From assembly GCF_021502725.1 (NCBI RefSeq), contig NZ_JAKFFS010000001.1, positions 1,178,001-1,242,000 of the forward strand: a stretch of 64,000 nt of DNA, written 5' to 3'. A program made the position numbers and the translations under genes. This document shows, in pieces, positions 19,901-28,396 of this stretch. Positions within the stretch are counted from its first letter, which is position 1. The number at the start of each line of letters is the position of its first letter. Below the pieces are notes generated by a model. The model was not told the DNA's origin. It saw only the letters and a list, made by a program, of their open reading frames with translations, and made no database searches. The DNA is from Dyadobacter sp. CY345. GTDB lineage: Bacteria > Bacteroidota > Bacteroidia > Cytophagales > Spirosomataceae.

Positions 19901-22810
19901 GATCACATGTCCGGATGAAACAGACTGAGAAGCCATTCCGTCCGAAAATACATCAAAGTAATTTTGAGCAGCAGTTGTAAGAACGGCTGAGGCGCTGGTG
20001 GAAGTAATATTTCTTGGCTGATTTTGAATACCCGGTTTCGCAGGCGGCGGCGTCGCTTGTGGTTTTGGTGTAATTTTTTTACCGTTATAATTGCCAGTGT
20101 CGTTAAAATTCACCTGCGCTGTGCCTACCGACTGTGTCCATTTATTCACATTTGCGGTGATGGATGTTGCCGTGCTTGCCGATACTGCTGATCCTTTTTG
20201 CTTGGATTCTGCTTTCAGCTCAACCTGGTATTCGATATCACGAAAGCCGGGCTTACGAGCGATAAGCGTATGTTTGCCTTCAGTCTGACTGGCTGTGAAA
20301 CTACCATCTTCTTCACTGTAAAACGCCTTGCCACCGCCTTTCCAGTTGAGTGAGGCATCCGCAAGCGGTTCTCCGTTTACATCCACTACTTTACCCACAA
20401 CCGTGATCAGCTCGGCATTGATAAATAACGGATCTATGTTCTCACGCAATCCGCGCTGGGACAGATACAGATCTTTGTCATGAATTGTTTTTTTGCCTTT
20501 GAAATCAACCATTACTTCGGCGGCTTCTGAGCTCACAGGAATATTTTCGACCTTGAATTTTCCAAGACTATCTGTGACGGCTGACCGGTCGTTCAGGCTG
20601 AAAGTGATTCCGATCATGCCGTTAGACAATCGGGTCGACTCACCCGAAATACTTCCTTTTTTGCGTACCGTTACCACCGCACCTGCTACGGGTAATTCTC
20701 CGTTTTTTGTAAGCACACGGCCTTCCACCACAGGCAATGAAATATTGGCCACAAAACTTTTTTCAAGCAAAACAACCTGGTCGGCCTCGGAAAGATTACT
20801 ACCCAGATTGGACAGATCGATCAGATTCAGGTTGTGAACGGTTTTTTTAATCCCTTCTCCTTCAATCACAACGGAGTAGGAGTCTGCGAATCCCCGGCTG
20901 TAAAATAATCTTGGCCAGAAAGAACCGCTTTTTCCCATGGCTACCACTTCCGCAGGATTTCCTGTGATGCTGTCCTTCATTACTTCGTGTAGAAGGTTCT
21001 GATTTGTGGTAGCGCTGCTGTAAAACCCGTTGGTTCTTTCAAGTCGCACCGTTGCCAGATCCAGTTCAGATCCTTCTTCGTTGACGACTTTCACTCTGAT
21101 CCGGAAGGTCTTGGCAAGTCCTAGCAGCTCTCCGAAATCGTAAGTGCCATTTTGACCCGCTACGAGAGGAATGTCGTAATCTGCAAATTCAAAATACGGG
21201 TTATCGATTTTTAGATAGACATCATACCCATTCGGAATATCATCCATATAGTTGAGCTCAAACTCTCCGTCGCTGTTTGTATTGGTTTGTCCTAATAAAA
21301 TCTCTTCTTTTGTTTCCTTTCCATCGACCCAGAAAATCATCGGAGCTGCCTGAGCGGGCTTTCCTGATACCGATTTTTTTCTCAGATAAACACTGACCTT
21401 TGTTTGCGATAACGGATAATGCTTTTCATCAGCAAGTGAAAGGATTTTCTCTTGCTGCCGCTGCCGTTTCGAAAGCAAATTTTGGGTATTGGCTGTGGCG
21501 CGATCCGAAAGAGGATTTGACAACACGCGCATGCGCGTATCTCCGCCTCCCAAAGCATATACGGCTCCTGAATTGTTGCCGGCAGCGCTGGCCGGCGTGT
21601 TATTTTTCTTGTCCGTTGCTTTAACAGTTGAGTTAGTGACTCTGCTCTGGACCGCGGATGTGAGTTCAAAGGCGCGGAAGTTTACATTGCCTATGCCTGC
21701 CCCGGAGGAATTTGGGAAATCGGGGTCCTTCACCGCAGCCGGTGGTGGCGCGGGAACAAAGCCTGATTCGGATTTTCTAAAAGCCCAGGTCAATTTTCCT
21801 TTGAACTTATTCAGCACAAGATCGCGAATCTGTGTATCTCTGGTAAACTTTACAGTGGATAAGGAAACTGCTTTGCCTTTCTTTAGTTTTTCCTGTTTGT
21901 GCACCGGTACTACTGCAATTTGTTCGGGTAAAAAAGCCTTGTACAAAAATGCCCTGACCTCGCTTCTGCCGTTGTTTCGGAATGCCGTTTTACTGTTTGG
22001 ATCAACCGCAGCGACGGCCCAGGCGTAACGCCTGCCAGGAACAAGCGCATGATCCGACGGCCCATAAATGTAAGTGCTGCCTGCAATTTCCTGATCAAAA
22101 ATAGGTGAGCCGGAAGCTTCATAGATTACGTTGGGGTCCATACGTCTGCCATCTCCCTCAAACATTTCCACAATTCGCAGCCTGTAACGCGTTCCCGGAT
22201 CAGAGCCGGCGGGCTGGGCCCAGGAGAAAATGATGTTTTGCGGCTGAAACGCTTTTACTTCTGCATCCTGAAAAGGCTGGATAAGTATCGGCGGCTCAGT
22301 GTTTCGCATGAAAACCGTAGCGCAACCTGCCGGATTAGCCATCGATACCGGTACCTGGGTCCTTCCGGGCGTATGATCGTAAGCGCGTACGCAAATGGAA
22401 TAAATGCCTTCGGGAACCCTGTCAGAGTTTTTGATCTGCCGCTGATCTGTGCCAATGTAAACCAGCCGGTTTGGATCATAAATCTCCATAATCTCAGAAG
22501 GGAAAAGCTGTCTGGTTTCAAACGGATTAAGTACAATCGGTGTGGGAGGTACGTAATCCGGACTGGTGAAAATCCGAACGCCGTTATCTTCGCCGCGTAC
22601 TTCTGCACGGATGTAAATGCGTTGTTCAAGGGATCCCAGGTTTTGCACGGTGAGAATCATTTTCCCCGGTCCGGACGGTGAAGGCCGGTAGTCGGTCAAA
22701 CTGGTTGAGTAGGGTGGGAGAATGTTCAAAGTCAGCCTCACCGAAGTGTTCTGGGCACCGGCAGACAGACTACCACAAACAAAAAAGAAAAATAGTATTA
22801 ACCTTGCCAT
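16946..22810 (-). CDS. Giant exported protein with carboxypeptidase-regulatory-like repeats
   Basis: 1954 residues. The signal peptide (to about residue 20, SLSAGAQ) is followed by a beta-rich N-terminal domain (about 21-290) ending in a fibronectin-like strand set (FSWAQPAGSDPG, RYAWAVAAVDP). A Pro/Ala-rich linker precedes several CarboxypepD-regulatory-like modules (about 470-1120), for example VVGKVVDVNGEPLADASL and ASGIVRQGGAPVADAVV. A Pro-rich spacer lies near residue 910. The last 800 residues are beta-strand-rich (LDIFGQVKFKTNPG, FGIGADGTLYFRKG). Close to the C-terminus eight Cys cluster within about 36 residues (GCDGGCNF through CGFKVC). I know no function for this architecture. It starts four bases after the beta-barrel gene, so a barrel-anchored surface assembly is plausible. 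Confidence 0.85.
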   Translation of the reverse strand: MARLILFFFFVCGSLSAGAQNTSVRLTLNILPPYSTSLTDYRPSPSGPGKMILTVQNLGSLEQRIYIRAEVRGEDNGVRIFTSPDYVPPTPIVLNPFETRQLFPSEIMEIYDPNRLVYIGTDQRQIKNSDRVPEGIYSICVRAYDHTPGRTQVPVSMANPAGCATVFMRNTEPPILIQPFQDAEVKAFQPQNIIFSWAQPAGSDPGTRYRLRIVEMFEGDGRRMDPNVIYEASGSPIFDQEIAGSTYIYGPSDHALVPGRRYAWAVAAVDPNSKTAFRNNGRSEVRAFLYKAFLPEQIAVVPVHKQEKLKKGKAVSLSTVKFTRDTQIRDLVLNKFKGKLTWAFRKSESGFVPAPPPAAVKDPDFPNSSGAGIGNVNFRAFELTSAVQSRVTNSTVKATDKKNNTPASAAGNNSGAVYALGGGDTRMRVLSNPLSDRATANTQNLLSKRQRQQEKILSLADEKHYPLSQTKVSVYLRKKSVSGKPAQAAPMIFWVDGKETKEEILLGQTNTNSDGEFELNYMDDIPNGYDVYLKIDNPYFEFADYDIPLVAGQNGTYDFGELLGLAKTFRIRVKVVNEEGSELDLATVRLERTNGFYSSATTNQNLLHEVMKDSITGNPAEVVAMGKSGSFWPRLFYSRGFADSYSVVIEGEGIKKTVHNLNLIDLSNLGSNLSEADQVVLLEKSFVANISLPVVEGRVLTKNGELPVAGAVVTVRKKGSISGESTRLSNGMIGITFSLNDRSAVTDSLGKFKVENIPVSSEAAEVMVDFKGKKTIHDKDLYLSQRGLRENIDPLFINAELITVVGKVVDVNGEPLADASLNWKGGGKAFYSEEDGSFTASQTEGKHTLIARKPGFRDIEYQVELKAESKQKGSAVSASTATSITANVNKWTQSVGTAQVNFNDTGNYNGKKITPKPQATPPPAKPGIQNQPRNITSTSASAVLTTAAQNYFDVFSDGMASQSVSSGHVIVMSKFFVKALVKDAATGKPIANAKASAEGGVSIAVTNAAGIAIVEDVPGGNAAIVVSGPDGSFYATRKAEVILDASKDTLSVEVSLKAGSKASGIVRQGGAPVADAVVAVEGFEHINAKTDQQGKYSLSGIPAGEYTLIASKEGMLAGEKTQQFSANETYPIDFTLTDPGFSAASLLGFKLVLHRSKPGEAANEFVISGELKDLPDNPIFKKAGNTPLSLRFTDKIIIKEGNSIYPKGGELITDVSEIKLKVFDYLIIKLKNTTGLRVRPASPGSRTQGEIAGEADIDWSATFSSLSGITLPDVPVKIKIGNTDNVIAPINSAGTASFTTLGLSGPAEGWSLYGIKVLPDLPGCTINKDGLNLKGKVKIENVPVLSNQELKLDRFVINKRGEIKDVSISLDPKPTLTLVAWKLKLSGVSINQYGLKLNGELEVPVPSSDVAKITVKELGINGEQLTGGTFLLPSAGLDIFGQVKFKTNPGKDFTIQKIAGSTNYRFIGAGTIDLPKWINQRIALDHFSIATNGEFSVVAETDVEVDFAGMAKLGITKFGFASNVSQITVGGKFRLNIPMFGIGADGTLYFRKGQAPRIDELGVNFNLASAIALEAKLKFNENEFRGLGAMKLAGIPGVGLEFWYIKKNAGPRVGAQFATKVVIPIGLVKLDGLTGGFDFDFAENIYSINAGGRITVAPDPYGVVALDPIAIKITSAPGGPIFEGNAGVKVLDAWTLGSATMKLDFNRKQFFIDGEFGAGFSLMKGIDVENKSGVHLELYTGTGSNYWFVAGYSRTRILGIFDTGVTIAAGWNVPKSTHTSLSGIPDYVLTNGRLYGGYFGTHSSIDIGTPSIDFAGLATASVWYKNSGMCEVYANFKSGSFGLKLASEWNAGASLSITGVGTIAHADVRFAGGVEGYYSSSNWGIRGYLSGSVRGHIGCDGGCNFITWGGCFNACVLGCEICPIPCGFKVCASAAADVSYSSSNGLGISLRLSK

Positions 22811-22814
22811 AATA

Positions 22815-24500
22815 TCAGAAATTATAAGTGTAGCCTAATTCACCTGTCAACTCCGAATAATGCACAGGCTCATTGTCGGAATATGTCAAGCTGTTGTTCA
22901 GCGCATTTACCCGCAGGGCAAGCCGGTGCGTTTGAGCTAATCTATACGATACTTTCGCGCCCACATTCCATATTTTGCCCTCGCCTTGCAGCGGCTTGGT
23001 GATAATGAAGCTGTTACTGCTGCTGAAAGTGAGTTTGTTTTTTAAAAATGCTTTGGAAAAACCCAGACTAGCACTGTAATTTTTTACCTGGTTTGCAGCG
23101 AACTTATTGGAGGTATAATTCAAACCGGAGCTGATGGTGGCGCCCAGACTGTTTAGCGTAAGGCTATGATTGAGAAAAATGATCTGTGAGAGGATGTTGG
23201 CTTCCTGCAAAGTGTCCTTACTGAGATCTTTCAGGCTGCTCAAATTGTATGATAAGATTACAACCTGTGTCGTTGCTTTCCCTGGAACAATAAGTCTGGG
23301 CGTTACAGAAACGTTGCTGTTTGTTTGCGCCAGAAGGTACCGGTTGTTTACGATTGCCACGGTGGGTTCTGCATTGGTCGTGAAGTTGGCATAGTTGGCG
23401 TCCAGTCCGAGCCTGTCGGTGACGTCCCAGGAAAGGTTGGCCAGCCCGATCATACGACTGGTCGTCGCATTTTTTTGTTTTTTTACATTGTCTTTTTGAA
23501 TTCCGAAGCTTCCGACAAAGCGTAGTTTTCCGTTTAGTGCATTAAATGAAGGGTTGATAGTCAGGTTGCTTAAATCATCCTGAAAGAAGTAAGCGCCCAT
23601 CGACTGAAAGTTTGGATCAACATATTTATAGATTAATTTCAGTGAAAAATGTTTGCTCGTATAACCGGCTCCGGCATTGTAGGCTGTGTAATATTCGGTT
23701 GTAGAATTGACCTTTAAAATTTTCGAAATTCTTCTCAAAAACTTCTGTGAAGAATCAATTTCTACTTCCAGATCCGAGCCACTGTCGCGTGTGTACAGAC
23801 TCAGCCCACCGTCACCAAATACCTGAAGGTTTTTTAGAAAACTGATTTTAAAACCAGTGCCCAAAACCGAGTTGGCCGCAGGTCTCAGGCGTGCAGAGTC
23901 GGGAGTAATGCCAAAGTCTTTTTCACGGTCCTTTGCCTGTAAAAAACTAAGATCGAAATAGTTGCGCTCTGTTCCGTAACCCGCTTTAAGAGCAGTTCCA
24001 AAACGTGAAAAGCTTTGGGGGCGAAGCACTCCGGTGGTTGTATCGACTGTTGTAGCACGGTTGAGCCTTCCGCTCATCAGACCGAAGCGTAATTTTCCAG
24101 GGTTCAGTTCAACGCCCGCACCCAGCATGGTATGCCCGGCGAGCGTATATGGAGAAAAGCTGACGTTCCGGTACCCGCCATGCACCGTAACCCATTTGTA
24201 AGTAGGGCTTAACCCGAACTGATTGAAAGGCTGGCTGAAAGACCGCTCCTGTTCGGTAAACATAAACGCGATTGGAATGCTGATTCCGTAGACAGAAACC
24301 GTTGGGCTTCCTGAAATGATCCATGAAAACGGGCTTCTTCTGGCGGCGATGCCCTTTGATTGGTAGCCAATTGCCCGCACATCAAGCGCACCGTTGATCG
24401 CAAAGGCTTTCTGGTTTGCAACCGTGGAGAGATCCTGGGCTGCGGCCGGAATCACCAAAATTGATAACCCAAAGAAAAGTAAACGTAAATGAAGTTTCAT
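22815..24500 (-). CDS. Outer-membrane beta-barrel protein, first gene of surface operon
   Basis: 561 residues with a signal peptide (LSILVIPAAAQ). The mature part alternates polar and hydrophobic residues in many predicted strands, for example KLRFGLMSGRLNRA and NYFDLSFLQAKDRE, and ends ELGYTYNF with the terminal Phe used for BAM-mediated insertion. There are no TonB-box or plug features, so it is not a TonB-dependent receptor. It is followed after four bases by the giant exported protein. The operon promoter is probably the conserved block at 24625-24712, giving a leader of about 118 bases. It may anchor or export the downstream proteins; this is an inference from gene order only. Confidence 0.85.
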   Translation of the reverse strand: MKLHLRLLFFGLSILVIPAAAQDLSTVANQKAFAINGALDVRAIGYQSKGIAARRSPFSWIISGSPTVSVYGISIPIAFMFTEQERSFSQPFNQFGLSPTYKWVTVHGGYRNVSFSPYTLAGHTMLGAGVELNPGKLRFGLMSGRLNRATTVDTTTGVLRPQSFSRFGTALKAGYGTERNYFDLSFLQAKDREKDFGITPDSARLRPAANSVLGTGFKISFLKNLQVFGDGGLSLYTRDSGSDLEVEIDSSQKFLRRISKILKVNSTTEYYTAYNAGAGYTSKHFSLKLIYKYVDPNFQSMGAYFFQDDLSNLTINPSFNALNGKLRFVGSFGIQKDNVKKQKNATTSRMIGLANLSWDVTDRLGLDANYANFTTNAEPTVAIVNNRYLLAQTNSNVSVTPRLIVPGKATTQVVILSYNLSSLKDLSKDTLQEANILSQIIFLNHSLTLNSLGATISSGLNYTSNKFAANQVKNYSASLGFSKAFLKNKLTFSSSNSFIITKPLQGEGKIWNVGAKVSYRLAQTHRLALRVNALNNSLTYSDNEPVHYSELTGELGYTYNF

Positions 24501-24624
24501 ACTGACTCGTTTTTCCTGGTTGAATGATATTTTTTTGTTAACTATCCGGGTAAAACTATTAATTGCGATTACCGCTAAACCTTACAAATGATTCGTTTTA
24601 GCGTCGTAGGGAGGATCATTGAAT

Positions 24625-24712
24625 CAAACTTATACTTCTTTAAGATGGGATTTTGGAGCAATGATTGAAGCAGGTATTTTAATTAGTGAATTGTGTGTTG
24701 ATGTGAGGGAAG
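24625..24712 (-). promoter_or_regulatory. Promoter of the surface operon, shared conserved block (copy 2)
   Basis: On the minus strand a TAAGTTTG -7 box (complement of 24625-24632) lies about 118 bases before the beta-barrel ATG. Upstream of it some 80 bases align with 28039-28125, including CTTCCCTCACAT, ACTAATTAAAA and TTCAATCATTG. No TTTG is present at the usual -33 distance in either copy, which suggests activation by a bound regulator. The nearby LytTR regulator is the natural candidate (inference). Confidence 0.5.
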
Positions 24713-24901
24713 GGGGAAAGAGCATTGGAAAAGTGAACATTTAGTTAGGTACGGACAATGCAGCAGTTCTTGACCGGTTTGAAAAAGTAGCCTTTTGAGA
24801 ATTAGTGTACCTATGTATGAATATCGAGTACAACCATTCATAGGAGAGCAATTGCCATAATGTTTATTATTAACATTAATCAGAATGTTAGCTAGAAAAT
24901 A

Positions 24902-25420
24902 TTGGTTGGTGTGATAATTGAATCTTGCCACTACATGGCTATCTTAGGAATTAAGTATCTTTTTTATAACGCCACATGTTTCTATGGAATTGGAAGGGAT
25001 ACCATTATGCGTTTTAATGCAAAACATATTATTGGTTTATTTTCGCAACAAGATCTTTCTTATGTTACAGTTGCAGAGACCAATTTTTCACTTTCCATTG
25101 AGCTGAACTTGAAGGCACTGTATTGGTTGAGCTAAGGGAAGTCCAACTATGGACATAAATTAACAAAACTATTTGACGATCTTAAACCCCAAATTAAATC
25201 AGAGATCCGTCAAATGTTTTAGATCAATGGGAAAATAGGAAAGAAGGGTTAGGAGATTTTATGGCAGAAACTATTAATAGTGATTGTTCAGGTTTAGAAG
25301 ATAGAAAAAGATTTGTAACTCTTGATGAATTTACATGATATGGGATTCATCAACTGAAGATACATGCAAGAACAAAGTCAAGGCCAACTTGTTGCTGATT
25401 TTGATGGAATGCATTGCCTA
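24902..25420 (+). pseudogene. Decayed HEPN-like protein gene
   Basis: Reads GRDTIMRFNAKHIIGLF, then DLSYVTVAETNFSLSIELNLKALYWLS, an in-frame TAA, GKSNYGHKLTKLFDDLKPQIK, then TAG. In another frame it resumes LDQWENRKEGLGDFMAET and RFVTLDEFT before stopping again. The pattern TNxxLSIEL.LKAL followed by a YGHKLxKLF stretch is typical of HEPN-like helical domains found in toxin, antiphage and hypothetical proteins. The active RxxxxH motif is not evident. It carries at least two nonsense codons and one frameshift and is certainly non-functional. Confidence 0.5.
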
Positions 25421-25615
25421 ATCCTGGTAGTAAAACAAATAATACTAGACAAAGCAGCTCAGGATAGCAGCGATTTAAACACGAGGACCAATATAAGATA
25501 ATCGGCGAACAATTATTTGAACACTGCCGGACTTAGGCAAAAGAACCCTTTTATCAAGCATGTTATTTACACTAGCGTTCTCTTTCAATTTGTAATAATC
25601 AAGTGTGAATAGAAA

Positions 25616-25867
25616 TTGTATTATTTTGCGTATCCAATCGGATTAACAATTACTCCACAAATCATAATTAATATAGAGAATGATCAAAAAGGCTTCCCAA
25701 TAATCTTAGTTATCCTAGCTATTATTATAGGCAGCGCACTTTACAGAGAGTTCGACTTGAAAACTTTAAGGTTCGGGAAGGTAGGTTTGGGGATTGTGTA
25801 TCTGATTTCATTTATAGGTGTGGTAAACGTTATAATTCGGAACAGGATAATAAATGGTATGCAATGA
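25616..25867 (+). CDS. Small membrane protein, uncertain
   Basis: 83 residues from a TTG, with two or three hydrophobic stretches (FPIILVILAIIIGSALY and VGLGIVYLISFIGVV) separated by a charged segment. I recognise no family and there is no ATG or clear ribosome site. It may be the 3' part of a larger decayed membrane gene, since the surrounding 24.9-25.6 kb is pseudogene sequence. It is convergent with the LytTR regulator, 36 bases between stops. Confidence 0.35.
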   Translation: MYYFAYPIGLTITPQIIINIENDQKGFPIILVILAIIIGSALYREFDLKTLRFGKVGLGIVYLISFIGVVNVIIRNRIINGMQ

Positions 25868-25903
25868 TAGTTGTTTTTGGATGTATCTGGGATGTCTTTA
25901 ACT

Positions 25904-26629
25904 TCAATACAACCACAACAACAAAGCCTCCTTTTTTTGTGGAGAAACCTCTATCTCAGATCCATCGGATAATTCTAAAGTGCCGCCATCACCTTTGCGG
26001 TATTTAACAACAAAATCGAGATTGACAATCACGGATCTATTGATTCTCATAAAGTTGACATCGTTTAAAGCGGGCTCAAATTCTTTTAAGGTTTTGGATA
26101 CCACTATTTTTTTTGCGTCAGTAAGTAAAAAGACGCTGTAATTACTCATCGCTTCCACCCGGATAATATTGGCTTTATCTACAATGTATACTCCCTCGGC
26201 TGTCGGCAATGCAAGGCGATTACTTGGTTTTTTGTCCGGCTTAACAAGTTTATATTTTGCTTTTTCATTTACCCGCTTTTTTAAACGGGTGATCGCTGTT
26301 TGCAATTCCTCTTCGTCAATGGGTTTAAGCAAATAATCCACAGCACTTAATCGCAACGCCTCCAAAGTATAAGAATCATAGGCGGTGGTAAAAATGACCT
26401 CGAAGTCAAAGCTTCCAAGTTTTTCAAGAAATTGAAAGCCGTTCAAGACGGGCATTTCTACATCCAGAAAAATAACATCAATGTTAAGTGCTGCAACTGC
26501 ATCTGCTGCCAGGGCTGGCTGGTTGAATACACCAACTACCTGCATCTCGCTTTCAAAGACGGCAAGCTTGTGGGCAAGCAACTTGGTTCCTCTGATTTCA
26601 TCATCTAAAATTGCGGCTCTTAACATCAT
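25904..26629 (-). CDS. LytTR-family response regulator
   Basis: 241 residues from the first of two adjacent ATGs (complement of 26627-26629); a GTG 21 codons upstream is less likely. The N-terminal receiver domain has acidic residues in LDDE, phospho-acceptor D56 in FLDVEMP, Thr in FTTAYD and Lys in YLLKPI. Residues about 140-240 are a LytTR DNA-binding domain (VEAMSNYSVFLLTD, FMRINRSVIVNL). LytTR regulators bind paired direct repeats upstream of activated promoters. The cognate kinase is probably the LytS-type TPR kinase at 28397-30613, 1.8 kb away on the other strand. Likely targets are the promoters with the shared block at 24625-24712 and 28038-28125 (inference). Confidence 0.9.
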   Translation of the reverse strand: MMLRAAILDDEIRGTKLLAHKLAVFESEMQVVGVFNQPALAADAVAALNIDVIFLDVEMPVLNGFQFLEKLGSFDFEVIFTTAYDSYTLEALRLSAVDYLLKPIDEEELQTAITRLKKRVNEKAKYKLVKPDKKPSNRLALPTAEGVYIVDKANIIRVEAMSNYSVFLLTDAKKIVVSKTLKEFEPALNDVNFMRINRSVIVNLDFVVKYRKGDGGTLELSDGSEIEVSPQKKEALLLWLY

Positions 26630-26699
26630 TGGCTGTTGTACTTCAATGTCATTAGTTGATTGTAAACATCTTTTTTTTAACCGATTGACCACAATACGA

Positions 26700-27260
26700 T
26701 CAATTCAATTTGATTGGCGGTCCGACAATTGTAGGATCATTTTCCCAGGATTTGGGGAAGTTCCCGGATGCAATTGTTTTAAAATCTGCTTCCATTTGTT
26801 TGTTGCCGGGTTGAAAAATCGATATGAGCGTACCCGGGTTATTGACAACGGGATTTGCAAAAGTATGATGGGTACCCCTTGGTATAAAAGCCGCATCGCC
26901 GGTTTTGACTTTTATTATCTCTTCTCCGATCTGAATCAGGAATTCTCCTGATGCTACATATAAAATTTCGTCCTGGTGCTCGTGAAGATGTAGAGGTGGC
27001 CCACCTTTACCGATCAGTGATTTTGAAGTGGTAGTTCCAATCAGCAAACCGCCATCACTGTCTTCACAGGAAACGACACATCTTAAGCGGTCATGTTCTA
27101 CTTTTTTCTGTTCTCCATGAAAGCGGCTTTCATCTGCGCGAATAATAAATCCTTTTTTTGCTCGGATTGCCGGCTTATCTTTTTTCAGGAAACGGAATCT
27201 GGCAAATGAAACGGCAGGAATTGCCATCAATGCGGACAGGATAAGATGTCGTCTTTTCAT
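26700..27260 (-). CDS. Exported cupin-domain protein
   Basis: 186 residues. A Sec-type signal (MKRRHLILSALMAIPAVSFA) precedes a single cupin_2 fold: motif 1 PPLHLHEHQDEILYVASGEF (about residues 88-107) with the His/His/Glu metal ligands, and motif 2 GDAAFIPRGTHHTF. The substrate cannot be told; such proteins include isomerases, dioxygenases and sugar or sensor proteins. It lies 70 bases upstream of the LytTR gene and 74 bases downstream of the lipoprotein gene, all on the minus strand, so the three may be one transcription unit started at 28038. Confidence 0.8.
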   Translation of the reverse strand: MKRRHLILSALMAIPAVSFARFRFLKKDKPAIRAKKGFIIRADESRFHGEQKKVEHDRLRCVVSCEDSDGGLLIGTTTSKSLIGKGGPPLHLHEHQDEILYVASGEFLIQIGEEIIKVKTGDAAFIPRGTHHTFANPVVNNPGTLISIFQPGNKQMEADFKTIASGNFPKSWENDPTIVGPPIKLN

Positions 27261-27334
27261 ATCTTTTTGTTAGCTAATATAATGATAATTTGCGCATTAG
27301 GACATCATAAAATTCTGTTGTGTATCTAATCTTA

Positions 27335-28003
27335 TTATTGCTTAATGGAGACAAGCACCTCGTCTTCGCTTTCCACAAGCATGACAGGGGAACTGATATT
27401 TTTCCAGCTAGGAACCACAGCACCGAAGAGCTGACCGTTGTTTGTCTTGAATCCGACATTTCCTAACATGTAGAAGGGATAAATGCCGTTGTCGAACCAT
27501 TTTATTATGGACGCATTGCTTGTAATGTCCTTTCCAAATTTTATAGGAGACGAACCCGTCCGGAACTCATCGTTTTCGAAAGAAATTGCATCTGTTCGTT
27601 TTGCAATTGTTGCAAAGCTAAGTTCGTTAGCACCACCACTATAAGAATAACTGGATGATTTCAGTTTTAAGTTTCCGTTTGCGTCTCTTTCAAGCTCAAA
27701 GGTGTAAACAAACTTTCCGTCAGAGTCGAAATCAAAACTAAAAATTGAATTTTCTACATTAACTTCCTTGACTCTTAGTGCATATTGTAAATGTGAGGAC
27801 GCAGTAACAGCATCTCCATCTTTTGTAAAGTAGAAAACTACTAACCTTTGGTTTGTGTTTGTACGTTCTGCTACGAGGTAATAGTCAGCGAGTTCGCTTG
27901 TGCTAATGACGGCGTTTTGCGGATCCGCTGACTTTTCTTTACAGCTGCCAAGTACCAATAACAATATAGGAAGCATTTTACAGATGTTGATTAGATTTTT
28001 CAT
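27335..28003 (-). CDS. Lipoprotein of unknown function
   Basis: 222 residues. The signal ends in a lipobox (LLVLGSC, Cys21). The mature part is beta-rich (LVVFYFTKDGDAVT, FDFDSDGKFVYTFEL) with no catalytic motif, and I do not recognise the family. Its start lies 35 bases from a conserved TAAGTTTG promoter whose upstream block is shared with the surface operon, so it is probably co-regulated with that operon. The neighbouring kinase gene at 28397 is divergent. Confidence 0.75.
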   Translation of the reverse strand: MKNLINICKMLPILLLVLGSCKEKSADPQNAVISTSELADYYLVAERTNTNQRLVVFYFTKDGDAVTASSHLQYALRVKEVNVENSIFSFDFDSDGKFVYTFELERDANGNLKLKSSSYSYSGGANELSFATIAKRTDAISFENDEFRTGSSPIKFGKDITSNASIIKWFDNGIYPFYMLGNVGFKTNNGQLFGAVVPSWKNISSPVMLVESEDEVLVSIKQ

Positions 28004-28037
28004 GATTTTGCTTTTTTTGTTTGAGATTAAGATGCCC

Positions 28038-28125
28038 CAAACTTATAGTGGCTTTCAATCACATTTTAGGACAATGATTGAAACATGTCTTTTAGTTAGT
28101 AAACAGTAATTGAATGTGAGCGAAG
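28038..28125 (-). promoter_or_regulatory. Promoter of the lipoprotein gene, shared conserved block (copy 1)
   Basis: The minus-strand -7 box TAAGTTTG (complement of 28038-28045) predicts a leader of about 28 bases. The next 80 bases upstream align without gaps to 24626-24712. This copy also holds a perfect 9-base inverted repeat, TTTCAATCA (28053-28061) and TGATTGAAA (28075-28083), 13 bases apart; in copy 2 only one half is preserved. No normal -33 element is present. Confidence 0.5.
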
Positions 28126-28396
28126 TCAAAGGAGCATCCGGTAAATTTGTAGTTGGGATTTAGTTCGGAGTTTATTAAAAATACGGTAGATTGGCCAAAT
28201 TGACTTTTGCTATAAGCTGGCTGCTTAAATGGTTTCAGCGCGAATTTTAGGCACCATCAAATCTCATTGAGCGAATGAGCGCTTTTAACCAGTGAAGAGT
28301 AATGATTGGCTAGTGAAGTCTTTATTAAACTTTGTTTATTATAGCTAACTTTAATGCGGGAGAAATCACGCAAATCGCTAGCCAAATAGATACAAG

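Noticed and set aside
24683..24931. Minus-strand 82-codon frame upstream of the surface operon
   Set aside because: It crosses the conserved promoter block and has an atypical Cys/His-rich composition, so it looks accidental.
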